DNA of 7,478 nucleotides, from the NCBI GenBank assembly GCA_946644025.1, contig CAMPCG010000140.1, forward strand, positions 1 through 7,478, given 5' to 3'. Every line of letters begins with the position of its first letter. The stretch's first letter is position 1. Of the stretch, positions 1-5,373 are shown one piece after another. The notes beneath the pieces were generated by a model. That model saw nothing but the letters and a program-made list of their open reading frames with translations, searched no databases and was not told the DNA's origin. A program made the translations under genes and the position numbers. This DNA is from an uncultured Prevotellaceae bacterium (GTDB lineage: Bacteria > Bacteroidota > Bacteroidia > Bacteroidales > Bacteroidaceae).

Positions 1-655
1 CGGTATCGTCAGCAAAGACATCCTTACGGCAAGTAATCTTGCTGAGGTTTTTTGCTGCACCCGTTGCAATACCTGAGTTATAGACCATATACTCCAGACG
101 ATAGACAGCACACGGCAATTCTACCACCTGTGAATAAGAGCAGCTGTTGGTCCATCCTGCACGCAGCTGAAGCACGCCGGTATTGTCGCTCGTGTCGAAA
201 CCTTCGGGTTTAGCAGGAGGATCGACAGTGGTGAAAGCGCCATTGCTGGGACGGCCGGTGTTAAACAGTCCGGCAGGCATGTCATAGCGGAAAGAGCCAA
301 AGTAGACCCACTCTGGCTTTTGCGTCGTAGCGTTCTCAGGAGTGATGGACACGGCATTGCTTTTACCAGCTTGGAACGTTGTCGTCCATCCCTTGATAGT
401 GGTGACAAAACCATTGAACGAATCATGCCCCTCATTATTTCTCGTATAAATGGAGCCATCGGCACAATAGTTCCAGATACTTGCTGCTGAGGTAGCTGTA
501 GATGCTGCTTCCTTGGCGGCTGTTCCATCAGCATTGAAACTAATGTCCTCATCGAAACCAGCATTCTTAATGTAGCTGGTCACGTCCTCTTCGGTCTGTG
601 CAACCATAGGCAAGGCCATGAGCGCACTGACTGCTAATAGTAAGAGTTTCTTCAT
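1..655 (-). CDS. secreted protein of unknown function, N-terminal part (cut by window edge)
   Basis: Reading minus from the ATG at 655, the frame stays open for 218 codons to the left edge, so only the N-terminus is present. Residues 1-19 form a clear Sec signal peptide: MKK, then a leucine/alanine-rich core, ending MVA with Q20 as the likely first mature residue. No lipobox cysteine follows, so the product is probably periplasmic, outer-membrane-associated or secreted. The mature part begins TEEDVTSYIKNAGFDED and is rich in W, Y, G, N and T with few charged residues, as in beta-sandwich domains of Bacteroidetes surface proteins. I recall similar 'TSYIxNxxF' N-termini in large Prevotella exported proteins, but cannot name a family. 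The start fits the signal peptide, and the leader before it is A/T-rich with no Shine-Dalgarno, as usual in this phylum. GC content looks lower than in the genes to the right. Function is unknown; the call of a real exported protein is firm. Confidence 0.85.
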   Translation of the reverse strand, partial: MKKLLLLAVSALMALPMVAQTEEDVTSYIKNAGFDEDISFNADGTAAKEAASTATSAASIWNYCADGSIYTRNNEGHDSFNGFVTTIKGWTTTFQAGKSNAVSITPENATTQKPEWVYFGSFRYDMPAGLFNTGRPSNGAFTTVDPPAKPEGFDTSDNTGVLQLRAGWTNSCSYSQVVELPCAVYRLEYMVYNSGIATGAAKNLSKITCRKDVFADDT

Positions 656-668
656 GTTAATAAAAGAA

Positions 669-700
669 TTTAAGTTAGTAAAAATAGTATTTTAAGTTAG
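669..700. repeat. 10-bp direct repeat flanking the -7 box, possible operator
   Basis: TTTAAGTTAG occurs exactly at 669-678 and 691-700, a 22-bp period close to two helical turns. The proposed -7 box (679-686) lies between the copies and the second copy falls within the promoter spacer. A dimeric regulator bound to both would cover the promoter. The exact repeat is visible; the operator role is inference, and A/T-rich DNA yields such repeats by chance more often than average DNA. Confidence 0.35.
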
Positions 701-709
701 CATATACAA
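679..709 (-). promoter_or_regulatory. probable Bacteroidetes-type promoter of the secreted-protein gene
   Basis: On the minus strand a TTG (709-707) is followed after 20 nt by TATTTTTA (686-679), one mismatch from TAnnTTTG. Transcription would start near 672-674, leaving an A/T-rich leader of about 17-20 nt before the ATG at 655. The spacing suits the phylum's primary sigma factor, but the -7 box lacks its final G, so this is a moderate call. Confidence 0.5.
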
Positions 710-791
710 AATCCGCGTCAAAATTACTACATTTTTCTTAAACGAAAGGGGGTGAAATTCGTATTTCTTATAATTATTCCAAAAAGTTGTA

Positions 792-1130
792 TCATCCGGC
801 GGTGTTCATTTTCTCCACAAACTCGGTCGGCGACAGCCCTGTCTTTCGGCGGAAGAGTGTCCGGAAATGCTTAGGGTCGCTGATGCCACACCGCTCGGCG
901 ACCACCTTCACGGGGCGGTCGCCGGCAGCGAGCCTTTCGATGGCTTTGCCTATCTTGTAGTCGTTGACATACTCCTGAACGGACATCCCCGTGACGTCCC
1001 TCAGTCGCTTGTACAGGCTGGAATGGCTCATGGCAAGCGAATAGGCCATGTCGCCTACCTTGAAGTCGACGTTAGTAAGGTTGGCTTCCACCACTTCGCT
1101 GCATCGTGACAAAAACTCTTCGTTAGTCAT
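792..1130 (-). CDS. small AraC-family DNA-binding protein (HTH domain only)
   Basis: This 112-residue protein is almost entirely an AraC/XylS DNA-binding domain. Helix-turn-helix 1 spans about residues 26-47 (VGDMAYSLAMSHSSLYKRL) and helix-turn-helix 2 about 73-96 (VKVVAERCGISDPKHFRTLF), followed by the typical KTGLSPTEFV ending. It closely resembles the output domain of Bacteroidetes hybrid two-component sensors, but no sensor, kinase or receiver is attached: an in-frame stop (TAA, 1145-1143) lies four codons before the ATG. It is therefore either a genuine stand-alone regulator or a remnant of a longer one. No Shine-Dalgarno precedes the ATG; the minus strand there reads CCTCCT, the opposite sense. 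It lies 220 bp downstream of the FimB-like gene on the same strand and just upstream of the secreted-protein gene, so either could be its target (inference). Its C-terminus is intact. Confidence 0.85.
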   Translation of the reverse strand: MTNEEFLSRCSEVVEANLTNVDFKVGDMAYSLAMSHSSLYKRLRDVTGMSVQEYVNDYKIGKAIERLAAGDRPVKVVAERCGISDPKHFRTLFRRKTGLSPTEFVEKMNTAG

Positions 1131-1150
1131 TAGGAGGGAACTTTACTTTA

Positions 1151-1179
1151 GGCTGGTTCTATTAATCCGCTATATGGTG
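1151..1179 (+). repeat. dispersed 29-nt repeat, copy 1
   Basis: This 29-nt stretch begins GGCTGGTTCTATTAATCC and ends TATGGTG. It recurs in the same orientation at 3713-3741 with a single mismatch (A at 1172, G at 3734). Flanking bases differ in the two places, so the unit is a discrete repeat. Here it forms most of the left arm of the symmetric element and runs straight into the GC palindrome; at the other site it also runs into a hairpin. This looks like the conserved head of a small interspersed palindromic element. Confidence 0.8.
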
Positions 1180-1245
1180 CGCAGCCGCTCCCCTCCCCTG
1201 CAGGGGAGGGGAGCGGCTGCGCATAATTTTCGTAATTTATAGAAC
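1156..1245. repeat. 90-nt symmetric element with 46-nt perfect palindrome core
   Basis: The core at 1178-1223 is a perfect inverted repeat with no loop, centred between 1200 and 1201; each 22-nt GC-rich half runs from GCGCAGCCGC to CTCCCCTG or the reverse. Symmetry resumes at the outer edges on exactly the same centre: GTTCTAT (1156-1162) pairs with ATAGAAC (1239-1245), and AAT inside the left arm pairs with ATT. The connecting stretches pair poorly. A transcript from the upstream FimB-like gene would fold a very stable hairpin here, but no T-tract follows on the minus strand, so it is a poor classical terminator. It may block read-through, protect the upstream mRNA from 3' exonucleases, or be a REP/MITE-type repeat. 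Confidence 0.85.
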
Positions 1246-1350
1246 ATACCTTTACATATTCATGGTTGGAATGAGGGGGGGAGAAGCATATATATAATAT
1301 GTATACATAAATAATTTAGGCGAGCCGCCCGCACACTACGCACCGTTCCT
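1246..1350. other. A/T-rich spacer downstream of the FimB-like gene
   Basis: No gene is seen here. The stretch holds a G7 run (1275-1281), a dinucleotide-like A/T block with a 12-bp palindrome TATGTATACATA (1298-1309), and a short GC hairpin (GGCG-AGC-CGCC, about 1319-1329) just after the FimB-like stop. On the minus strand that hairpin is followed by TAAATTATTT, so it could be a weak terminator, but a 4-bp stem is too short to call with confidence. Confidence 0.35.
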
Positions 1351-2268
1351 TCAGTACGAATGGCTGATGGTTCCCGCCCAATCGGTGTTGGCGCTTATCA
1401 GGAACATGTCGTTGCCCGCTGTGGGTTGCTCGCCACTGTGGGGGTCATCGTCGCCGGGAGTGGGCTGGTTGATGAAGAAGTTGCCCGAGAACTCGGTAAT
1501 CTTGTTGGTCTCTACGCCGATGCCTTTGAACTCCCGCTCGTAGACGACGGTCTGCGTCTCGTCGTAGGCCGTGACCGTGAGGTTGAGCTTTGCCGTGGGT
1601 TCCTTGGGGATGGTGTAGAGGTCGAAGCTATAGGGGCGGGTCATGCTTGTGCGGTCAATGACCTTCACCACCGTCTGCTTGGAGTCCACGCACCCGAAGC
1701 CCGTGGTGGCATTGAGTGCTCCGCTGCCTCCGGTGTAGTAGAATTTCAGGTTGGAGACATTCGCGGGAATTTCGTCGTTGATGATGAAGCGCAACATGGC
1801 CGTGACGCGGTTGAGCGTGATGTTGTGGGTCTGCTGCTGTCCGGTGACGGTGATGCTGCCGTAGTAATAGAAGGTGTCTGAGAAGCCCAAGGCGTTGGTG
1901 AACTGTATCTTCTCTGCGTCGGTCGTGGTGGGGTTGCCGTCGCTGCTGTGTGCCAGCACGAGCACCTGATAGGTACCCGCCTCCAGTGTCAGCTCCACCT
2001 GTCCGTAACTGTCATCGTCGGCCACCTGGTTCACGCCCTTCACCTTCTTTCCGTTCTGGTAGATGGCGAAGTTGAGCCGGTTCCAGAAAGCATCACCGTC
2101 GGCGCGGGTCATGGCCTTAGCGTCTGTAGTGACCACGCGGAGCACCAGGTTGGGCTCTTCGCCACCGTCGCTTACTCCAGTGATGTCGCCCATGTAGGGC
2201 TTCTCACACGACGTTGTCATGGTGAGCGCCATGACAAGCAGGGTAATAATTAATGTTAGGTTTTTCAT
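1351..2268 (-). CDS. FimB/Mfa2-like fimbrial-family lipoprotein
   Basis: This 305-residue protein has a lipoprotein signal: MKN, a hydrophobic core (residues 4-17), then TTSC with C21 as the lipidation site and an acidic/polar start (EKP). The rest fits the Bacteroidales FimB/Mfa2 family (Pfam Mfa2-like). It has a first beta domain with FWNRLNFAIYQNGKKV and LEAGTYQVLVLAHSSDG (about 61-110), and a second with YYYGSITVTGQQQTHNITLNR and TAMLRFIINDEIPANVSNLKFYY (about 134-180). A proline/aspartate-rich linker (about 269-286) follows, and the end is aromatic (TDWAGTISHSY). Length and ending look complete. Family members anchor or cap fimbriae or act as surface adhesin components at the outer membrane. 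No major fimbrillin gene is adjacent, so its partner is unknown. It is transcribed away from the U32 gene from a shared intergenic region. Family assignment is from sequence features; the exact role is inference. Confidence 0.8.
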   Translation of the reverse strand: MKNLTLIITLLVMALTMTTSCEKPYMGDITGVSDGGEEPNLVLRVVTTDAKAMTRADGDAFWNRLNFAIYQNGKKVKGVNQVADDDSYGQVELTLEAGTYQVLVLAHSSDGNPTTTDAEKIQFTNALGFSDTFYYYGSITVTGQQQTHNITLNRVTAMLRFIINDEIPANVSNLKFYYTGGSGALNATTGFGCVDSKQTVVKVIDRTSMTRPYSFDLYTIPKEPTAKLNLTVTAYDETQTVVYEREFKGIGVETNKITEFSGNFFINQPTPGDDDPHSGEQPTAGNDMFLISANTDWAGTISHSY

Positions 2269-2302
2269 ACTATTTGATATTTTAGGTATTAGGTTCTGCG
2301 CG

Positions 2303-2310
2303 CAAAGATA
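2303..2310 (-). promoter_or_regulatory. -7 box of the FimB-like gene promoter
   Basis: The minus strand reads TATCTTTG at 2310-2303, a perfect TAnnTTTG match, followed by CGCGCA around the expected start site. This leaves a leader of about 30 nt before the ATG at 2268. No clear TTG lies at the -33 position; that stretch is A/T-rich. The same CTTTGCGCGCA string occurs at the asnA promoter, which supports the call. Confidence 0.6.
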
Positions 2311-2350
2311 GGTGTTTTTTTATTAATAATAAAGAAAAATATGGAAAAAG

Positions 2351-2382
2351 TTGTTGCTACGGAGAAAAATTAACTACTTTTG
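2351..2382 (+). promoter_or_regulatory. promoter of the U32-family gene
   Basis: TACTTTTG (2375-2382) matches TAnnTTTG perfectly. Two TTG triplets, 2351-2353 and 2354-2356, lie 21 and 18 nt upstream and either can serve as the -33 element. Transcription would start near 2388, giving a very short leader of about 12 nt before the ATG at 2400. There is no Shine-Dalgarno. Confidence 0.7.
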
Positions 2383-2399
2383 CCCCAAAGAAAATCTAT

Positions 2400-3707
2400 A
2401 TGAACCACTTGTCAGACTTTGAGATTATGGCGCCCGTTGGCAGCCGCGAGTCGCTCATGGCGGCGCTGCAGGCCGGGGCAGACTCCATTTATTTTGGCAT
2501 TGAGCGGCTGAACATGCGCGCAGGGTCGGCCTCAGCCTTTACCATCGACGACCTGCGCGAGATAGCCCAGACGTGCCGCGAGCACGGGGTGAAGTCGTAC
2601 CTCACGGTGAACACCATCATCTACGACGAGGACATCGCGCTGATGCACGAAATCGTCGACGCGGCCCGCCAGGCAGGCATCTCGGCCATCATTGCCAGCG
2701 ACGTGGCGGTGATGCAGTACTGCAGAAGTGATCAAGGAAAAGTGATAAGTGATAAGTTGGCTGCGCGTGAGAACTCATCACTTCCCATGGAGGTTCACCT
2801 GAGCACGCAGCTGAACATCTCGAACGTCGAGGCGCTGCGCTTCTACGCGCAGTTTGCCGACGTGGTAGTGCTGGCCCGCGAGCTGCGCATAGAGCAGGTG
2901 GAGGAGATACACCGCGCCATCGTCGAGGAGCACATCTGCGGCCCGTCGGGCGAGCCTGTGCGCATTGAGATGTTCTGCCACGGAGCACTGTGCATGGCCG
3001 TCAGCGGCAAGTGCTACATGAGCCTGCACGCCGCCAACCGCTCGGCCAACCGCGGCGAGTGCATACAGGTGTGCCGACGGTCGTACACCGCCACCGACAA
3101 CGAGACGGGCTACCAGCTGGAGATAGACAACAAGTACATCATGAGCCCGAAGGACCTGAAGACCGTGCGCTTCATCGACCGGCTGATGAAGGCCGGCGTG
3201 CGGGTGTTCAAGATTGAGGGCCGCGCCCGAGGGCCCGAATACGTCTACACGGTGGTGAAGTGCTACAAGGAGGCGGTCCAGGCCGTGCTCGACGGCACCT
3301 TCACCGAGGCAAAGAAGGACGAGTGGGACGAGCGGCTGGCAAAGGTCTTCAACCGCGGCTTCTGGGACGGCTACTACCAGGGGCAGCTCATGGGCGAGTG
3401 GAACAAGAACTACGGGTCGAACGCCACCGAGCGAAAGGTCTACATAGGCCGCGGCGTGAAGTATTTCTCACGCATCGGCGTGGCGGAGTTCACCGTCGAG
3501 GCCACGACGTTCAGCGTCGGCGACCGCCTGCTCGTCACAGGGCCCACAACGGGCGTGATGTACCTCACCGCCACAGAGATTCACGACAACGACGGCCACC
3601 CAGTAGAGACAGCACCGCAGGGACAGCGAGTGGCCATACCCGTGACCGCCAAGGTGCGGCCCAGCGACAAGCTGTTCAAGCTAGTTCCGGAAGAGCATAA
3701 CGAATAG
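2400..3707 (+). CDS. U32 family protein, probable RNA-hydroxylase type (annotated as peptidase/collagenase)
   Basis: This 435-residue protein begins with the family's typical NHLSDFEIMAPVGSRESLMAALQAGADSIYFG-like opening, a TIM-barrel start. Residues 190-208 carry the U32 signature: E190, F192, G195, C198, G203, C205, S208. A second cysteine pair follows (C221 in GEC, C225 in QVCR). In characterised relatives (TrhP, RlhA, UbiU/UbiV) conserved cysteines hold a 4Fe-4S cluster, and the proteins hydroxylate tRNA U34, 23S rRNA or ubiquinone precursors; 'peptidase' is the historical label. A TrhP-like tRNA hydroxylation role is most plausible but not proven. The C-terminal part (about 350-435) looks like the usual beta-barrel extension. 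Residues 110-129 (SDQGKVISDK...SSLP) interrupt the normal CRS-(2 residues)-EVHLSTQLNISN run and are an in-frame insert, listed separately. Without it the length would be about 415. Start chosen from the promoter 18 nt upstream and the N-terminal family match. Confidence 0.88.
   Translation: MNHLSDFEIMAPVGSRESLMAALQAGADSIYFGIERLNMRAGSASAFTIDDLREIAQTCREHGVKSYLTVNTIIYDEDIALMHEIVDAARQAGISAIIASDVAVMQYCRSDQGKVISDKLAARENSSLPMEVHLSTQLNISNVEALRFYAQFADVVVLARELRIEQVEEIHRAIVEEHICGPSGEPVRIEMFCHGALCMAVSGKCYMSLHAANRSANRGECIQVCRRSYTATDNETGYQLEIDNKYIMSPKDLKTVRFIDRLMKAGVRVFKIEGRARGPEYVYTVVKCYKEAVQAVLDGTFTEAKKDEWDERLAKVFNRGFWDGYYQGQLMGEWNKNYGSNATERKVYIGRGVKYFSRIGVAEFTVEATTFSVGDRLLVTGPTTGVMYLTATEIHDNDGHPVETAPQGQRVAIPVTAKVRPSDKLFKLVPEEHNE
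2725..2784. repeat. about 60-bp palindromic insert inside the U32 gene, in frame
   Basis: The stretch is bounded by GAAGTGAT (2725-2732) and ATCACTTC (2777-2784), perfect 8-bp inverted repeats, and contains two tandem AGTGATA units (2741-2747, 2748-2754). It encodes roughly S110-P129 with no stop codon. Base composition drops sharply to A/T-rich within a GC-rich gene, and the residues (lysine, serine, asparagine) are unlike the surrounding conserved barrel. I recall GTGATAAGTGATAAG-type repeats as common between genes in Bacteroidales, so this is probably a small palindromic element that landed in the gene and kept the frame. The insert's presence is strongly suggested by comparison with the remembered family sequence; its mobility is inference. 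Confidence 0.65.
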
Positions 3708-3712
3708 TTACC

Positions 3713-3741
3713 GGCTGGTTCTATTAATCCGCTGTATGGTG
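3713..3741 (+). repeat. dispersed 29-nt repeat, copy 2
   Basis: This is 28/29 identical to 1151-1179, same orientation, and starts 6 nt after the U32 stop codon. Its last bases form the start of the hairpin at 3737-3774. Confidence 0.8.
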
Positions 3742-3774
3742 AGGGCGTGTCAAAATACGCTTCGCGCCTTACCA
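3737..3774. repeat. hairpin attached to repeat copy 2, possible 3' end structure of the U32 mRNA
   Basis: TGGTGAGG (3737-3744) pairs with CCTTACCA (3767-3774) with one G-U pair. Inside, GCGT (3745-3748) pairs with ACGC (3757-3760) around an 8-nt loop; six bases (3761-3766) bulge out. The plus strand after it is A-rich, not T-rich, so it does not look like a standard intrinsic terminator, though it could stabilise the 3' end of the transcript. Confidence 0.5.
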
Positions 3775-3870
3775 AAACAAAAGAAAACAGGAAAAACAAA
3801 AGAAGACAATGTTGTTTATTTCTTGTTTTCTTTGTTTTTGTTGGTTTTTGAGAGAACGCTTTAGCGTATT
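3754..3870. repeat. 117-nt imperfect A/T-rich inverted repeat
   Basis: Outer arms AATACGCT (3754-3761) and AGCGTATT (3863-3870) match perfectly. Inside, an A-rich arm (ACCAAAACAAAAGAAAACAG, from 3771) faces a T-rich arm (CTTGTTTTC...GTTGGT, to 3845) with small gaps, and the centre is ACAA-TG-TTGT (3806-3815). The purine arm then pyrimidine arm gives a T-rich tail after the centre on both strands, so it could end transcription from both convergent genes. That role is inference; the symmetry is visible. Confidence 0.6.
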
Positions 3871-3912
3871 CCTGACTTCGGCGTTACGTCACCGAAACAC
3901 ATTTGGGACAAA

Positions 3913-3942
3913 ACCCACCCCCAACCCTCCCCAGGGGTGGGT
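3913..3942. repeat. C/G-rich inverted repeat
   Basis: ACCCACCCC (3913-3921) and GGGGTGGGT (3934-3942) are perfect 9-bp inverted arms around a 12-nt C-rich loop. I recall similar C-rich palindromes dispersed in Prevotella genomes; no second copy of this exact sequence is in the window. Confidence 0.55.
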
Positions 3943-3987
3943 CTCAGGGGTGCGTTGCTGGGTGGGTTGCTGGCTGGGCCTCAAATC

Positions 3988-4073
3988 TACAAACGCTGTC
4001 AGTGTTTGTACAAACCACGTCGGCGTTTGTACAAACCACGTCAGTGTTTATACAAACGCTGACGTGGTTTGTA
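3988..4073. repeat. four-unit 21-bp palindromic array
   Basis: Four contiguous 21-bp units start at 3988, 4009, 4030 and 4051, each beginning TACAAAC and ending in GTTTG or GTTTA. Units 2 and 3 share ACAAACCACGTC; unit 4 is the inverse of units 2/3. Unit junctions give GTTTGTACAAAC, a perfect 12-bp palindrome, at 4004-4015 and 4025-4036, and a one-mismatch version at 4046-4057. Units 3 and 4 together form a 44-nt inverted repeat (4030-4073) pairing at 20 of 22 positions. There are no spacers, so it is not CRISPR. The 21-bp period equals two helical turns, which would put bound proteins on one DNA face. Function unknown. Confidence 0.85.
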
Positions 4074-4146
4074 GATTATCCTTACCCTTCCTGCATTTAA
4101 AATACGGGCAAAGACAACTTTCCAACGGCTCTTTCCCATCAACAGA

Positions 4147-4189
4147 AGGGCGCTGCCCTGGACTGACTGCTTATTGGTCTTCCCAAGAC
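4147..4189 (-). terminator. weak hairpins just after asnA, tentative 3' end
   Basis: Directly after the asnA stop the minus strand has GTCTT-GGG-AAGAC (4189-4177), then AGGGC-AGC-GCCCT (4159-4147). Both stems are perfect but only 5 bp, and neither is followed by a T-run, so this is a low-confidence call. The larger inverted repeats further downstream may do the work. Confidence 0.25.
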
Positions 4190-4190
4190 G

Positions 4191-5228
4191 TTAGATGAGC
4201 GCCATTCCCAGCTCCTTGCACTCGCGGCGCATGTCGTCGGGCCAGATGCTGGCCTGAATCTCGCCCACGTGGGCCTTGTGGAGGAGCACCATGCAGAGGC
4301 GGCTCTGACCGATGCCTCCTCCGATGGACAGGGGCAAGCGGCCTGTGAGCAACTGCTGGTGGAAGTACAGCTGCTCGCGCTGTTCCTGGCCCTCCAGCTT
4401 CAGCTGTCTTAGCAGGCTCTCCTTGTCCACGCGGATGCCCATCGACGAGAGCTCCACGGAACGGTCCAGCACGGAGTCCCAGATGAGGATGTCGCCGTTC
4501 AGTCCGCGGCGTCCGTCCTCGGCCACGGTGCTCCAGTCGTCGTAGTCGGGGGCGCGGCCGTCGTGCTTCTCGCCGTTGGCCAGCCTGCCGCCGATGCCGA
4601 TGATGAACACGGCACCGTAGGCCTTGGTGATGGCGTCCTCACGCTCCTTGGCGGTCATGCCGGGATAGGTGGCCAGCAGCTCCTCACTGTGTATGAAGCG
4701 TATCTTCTCGGGCAGGAAGGGCTTTATCTGCGGATAGGTCTCGCAGACGAGATACTCCGTGCGGCGTATGGCGGCATAGATGCGTTCCACGACGTCCTTC
4801 AGGAAGGCCACGGTGCGGTCTTCGCGGCATATTACGGCCTCCCAGTCCCACTGGTCGACATAGAGCGAGTGGAGGTTGTCCAGCTCCTCGTCGGCGCGTA
4901 TGGCGTTCATGTCGGTATAGATGCCGTAGCCCGGCTCTATGCCATACTCGGCCAGCGTCAGCCTCTTCCACTTGGCCAGCGAGTGTACCACCTCGGCACG
5001 GGCGTCGCCCAGGTCCTTGATGGGGAAGCTCACGGCACGCTCCACACCGTTGAGGTCGTCGTTGATGCCCAGCCCCTGAAGCACGAACAACGGGGCAGTG
5101 ACGCGACGCAGGCGCAGCTCGGTGGACAGGTTTTGTTGGAAGAACTCTTTTATCAGTTTGATGCCCTGCTCCGTCTGACGGGGGTCGAGCAGCGGGCGAT
5201 AGTCTACAGGCTTAATCAGTTTGCTCAT
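4191..5228 (-). CDS. asnA: aspartate--ammonia ligase (asparagine synthetase A)
   Basis: AsnA makes asparagine from aspartate, ammonia and ATP, releasing AMP and pyrophosphate, in the cytoplasm. It has a class II aminoacyl-tRNA-synthetase-like fold. The 345-residue product shows family motifs throughout: RVTAPLFVLQGLGINDDLNG (42-61), ERAVSFPIKDL (63-73), GYGIYTDMNAIRADEELDNLHS (100-121), YVDQWDWE (123-130), GIGGRLANGEKHDGRAPDYDDW (211-232), LNGDILIWD (243-251) and LSIGGGIGQSRLCMVLLHKAHVGEIQ (300-325), which includes the class II motif 3 region. E. coli AsnA has 330 residues, so the length is normal. The frame stays open to an ATG at 5288, but that extra 20-residue stretch overlaps the promoter -33 element and lacks family similarity; the ATG at 5228 is the start. 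It appears monocistronic, with its own promoter, and faces the U32 gene tail to tail. Confidence 0.97.
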   Translation of the reverse strand: MSKLIKPVDYRPLLDPRQTEQGIKLIKEFFQQNLSTELRLRRVTAPLFVLQGLGINDDLNGVERAVSFPIKDLGDARAEVVHSLAKWKRLTLAEYGIEPGYGIYTDMNAIRADEELDNLHSLYVDQWDWEAVICREDRTVAFLKDVVERIYAAIRRTEYLVCETYPQIKPFLPEKIRFIHSEELLATYPGMTAKEREDAITKAYGAVFIIGIGGRLANGEKHDGRAPDYDDWSTVAEDGRRGLNGDILIWDSVLDRSVELSSMGIRVDKESLLRQLKLEGQEQREQLYFHQQLLTGRLPLSIGGGIGQSRLCMVLLHKAHVGEIQASIWPDDMRRECKELGMALI

Positions 5229-5253
5229 AATGCTTCTTTTGAATAATTGCGCG

Positions 5254-5284
5254 CAAAGGTACACATAATTATGATAATTTGCAA
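5254..5284 (-). promoter_or_regulatory. asnA promoter
   Basis: Minus strand: TTG (5284-5282), 20-nt spacer, then TACCTTTG (5261-5254), a perfect TAnnTTTG. Transcription would begin near 5248, about 20 nt before the ATG at 5228, and the -7 box runs into CGCGCA as in the FimB-like promoter. Because the upstream ATG at 5288 lies before this start site, the promoter decides the start codon. Confidence 0.75.
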
Positions 5285-5373
5285 ACAAAACGGTAAAAAA
5301 TTTTCCAATTTGCTACCGATAATTGATTTTTGCTAACACAAAGCAAACCGACAAAGCACTTATATGCACCCAA

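Larger units (their letters stand above)
3708..4190. other. 483-bp convergent intergenic region made of repeats
   Basis: This gap separates the 3' ends of the U32 gene (plus) and asnA (minus). I see no credible gene. An open frame of 129 codons (3809-4198, plus) crosses it but only translates repeats and ends inside asnA. In order the gap holds the 29-nt dispersed repeat with a hairpin, a 117-nt A/T-rich inverted repeat, a C/G-rich inverted repeat, the 21-bp palindromic array and two short hairpins beside the asnA stop. Such convergent sites tolerate insertions because neither promoter is disrupted. Confidence 0.75.

Noticed and set aside
121..564. 147-codon minus-strand open frame starting MLVSMRTLVS
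   Set aside because: It overlaps, in another frame, the signal-peptide-bearing exported protein, which is the convincing reading.
1178..1223. Classical intrinsic terminator for the FimB-like gene
   Set aside because: The stem is strong, but the minus strand after it (ACCATATAGCGG) has no T-tract, so it is listed as a palindrome rather than a terminator.
3713..3774. Integron attC-like site or insertion-sequence end
   Set aside because: No integrase, transposase, cassette gene or target-site duplication is visible; only a repeat and hairpin can be supported.
3988..4073. CRISPR array or plasmid iterons
   Set aside because: Units abut with no spacers and one unit is inverted, unlike CRISPR; no replication gene or other plasmid feature is nearby to support iterons.
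3809..4198. 129-codon plus-strand open frame with repeated TNHV(S/G)V(C/Y) heptads
   Set aside because: It starts in the centre of an A/T inverted repeat, translates the 21-bp array and C/G repeat, ends inside asnA, and has no promoter-like sequence or recognisable domain.
5229..5288. 20-residue N-terminal extension of AsnA
   Set aside because: The upstream ATG overlaps the -33 region and precedes the predicted transcription start, and the extra residues do not resemble the family.
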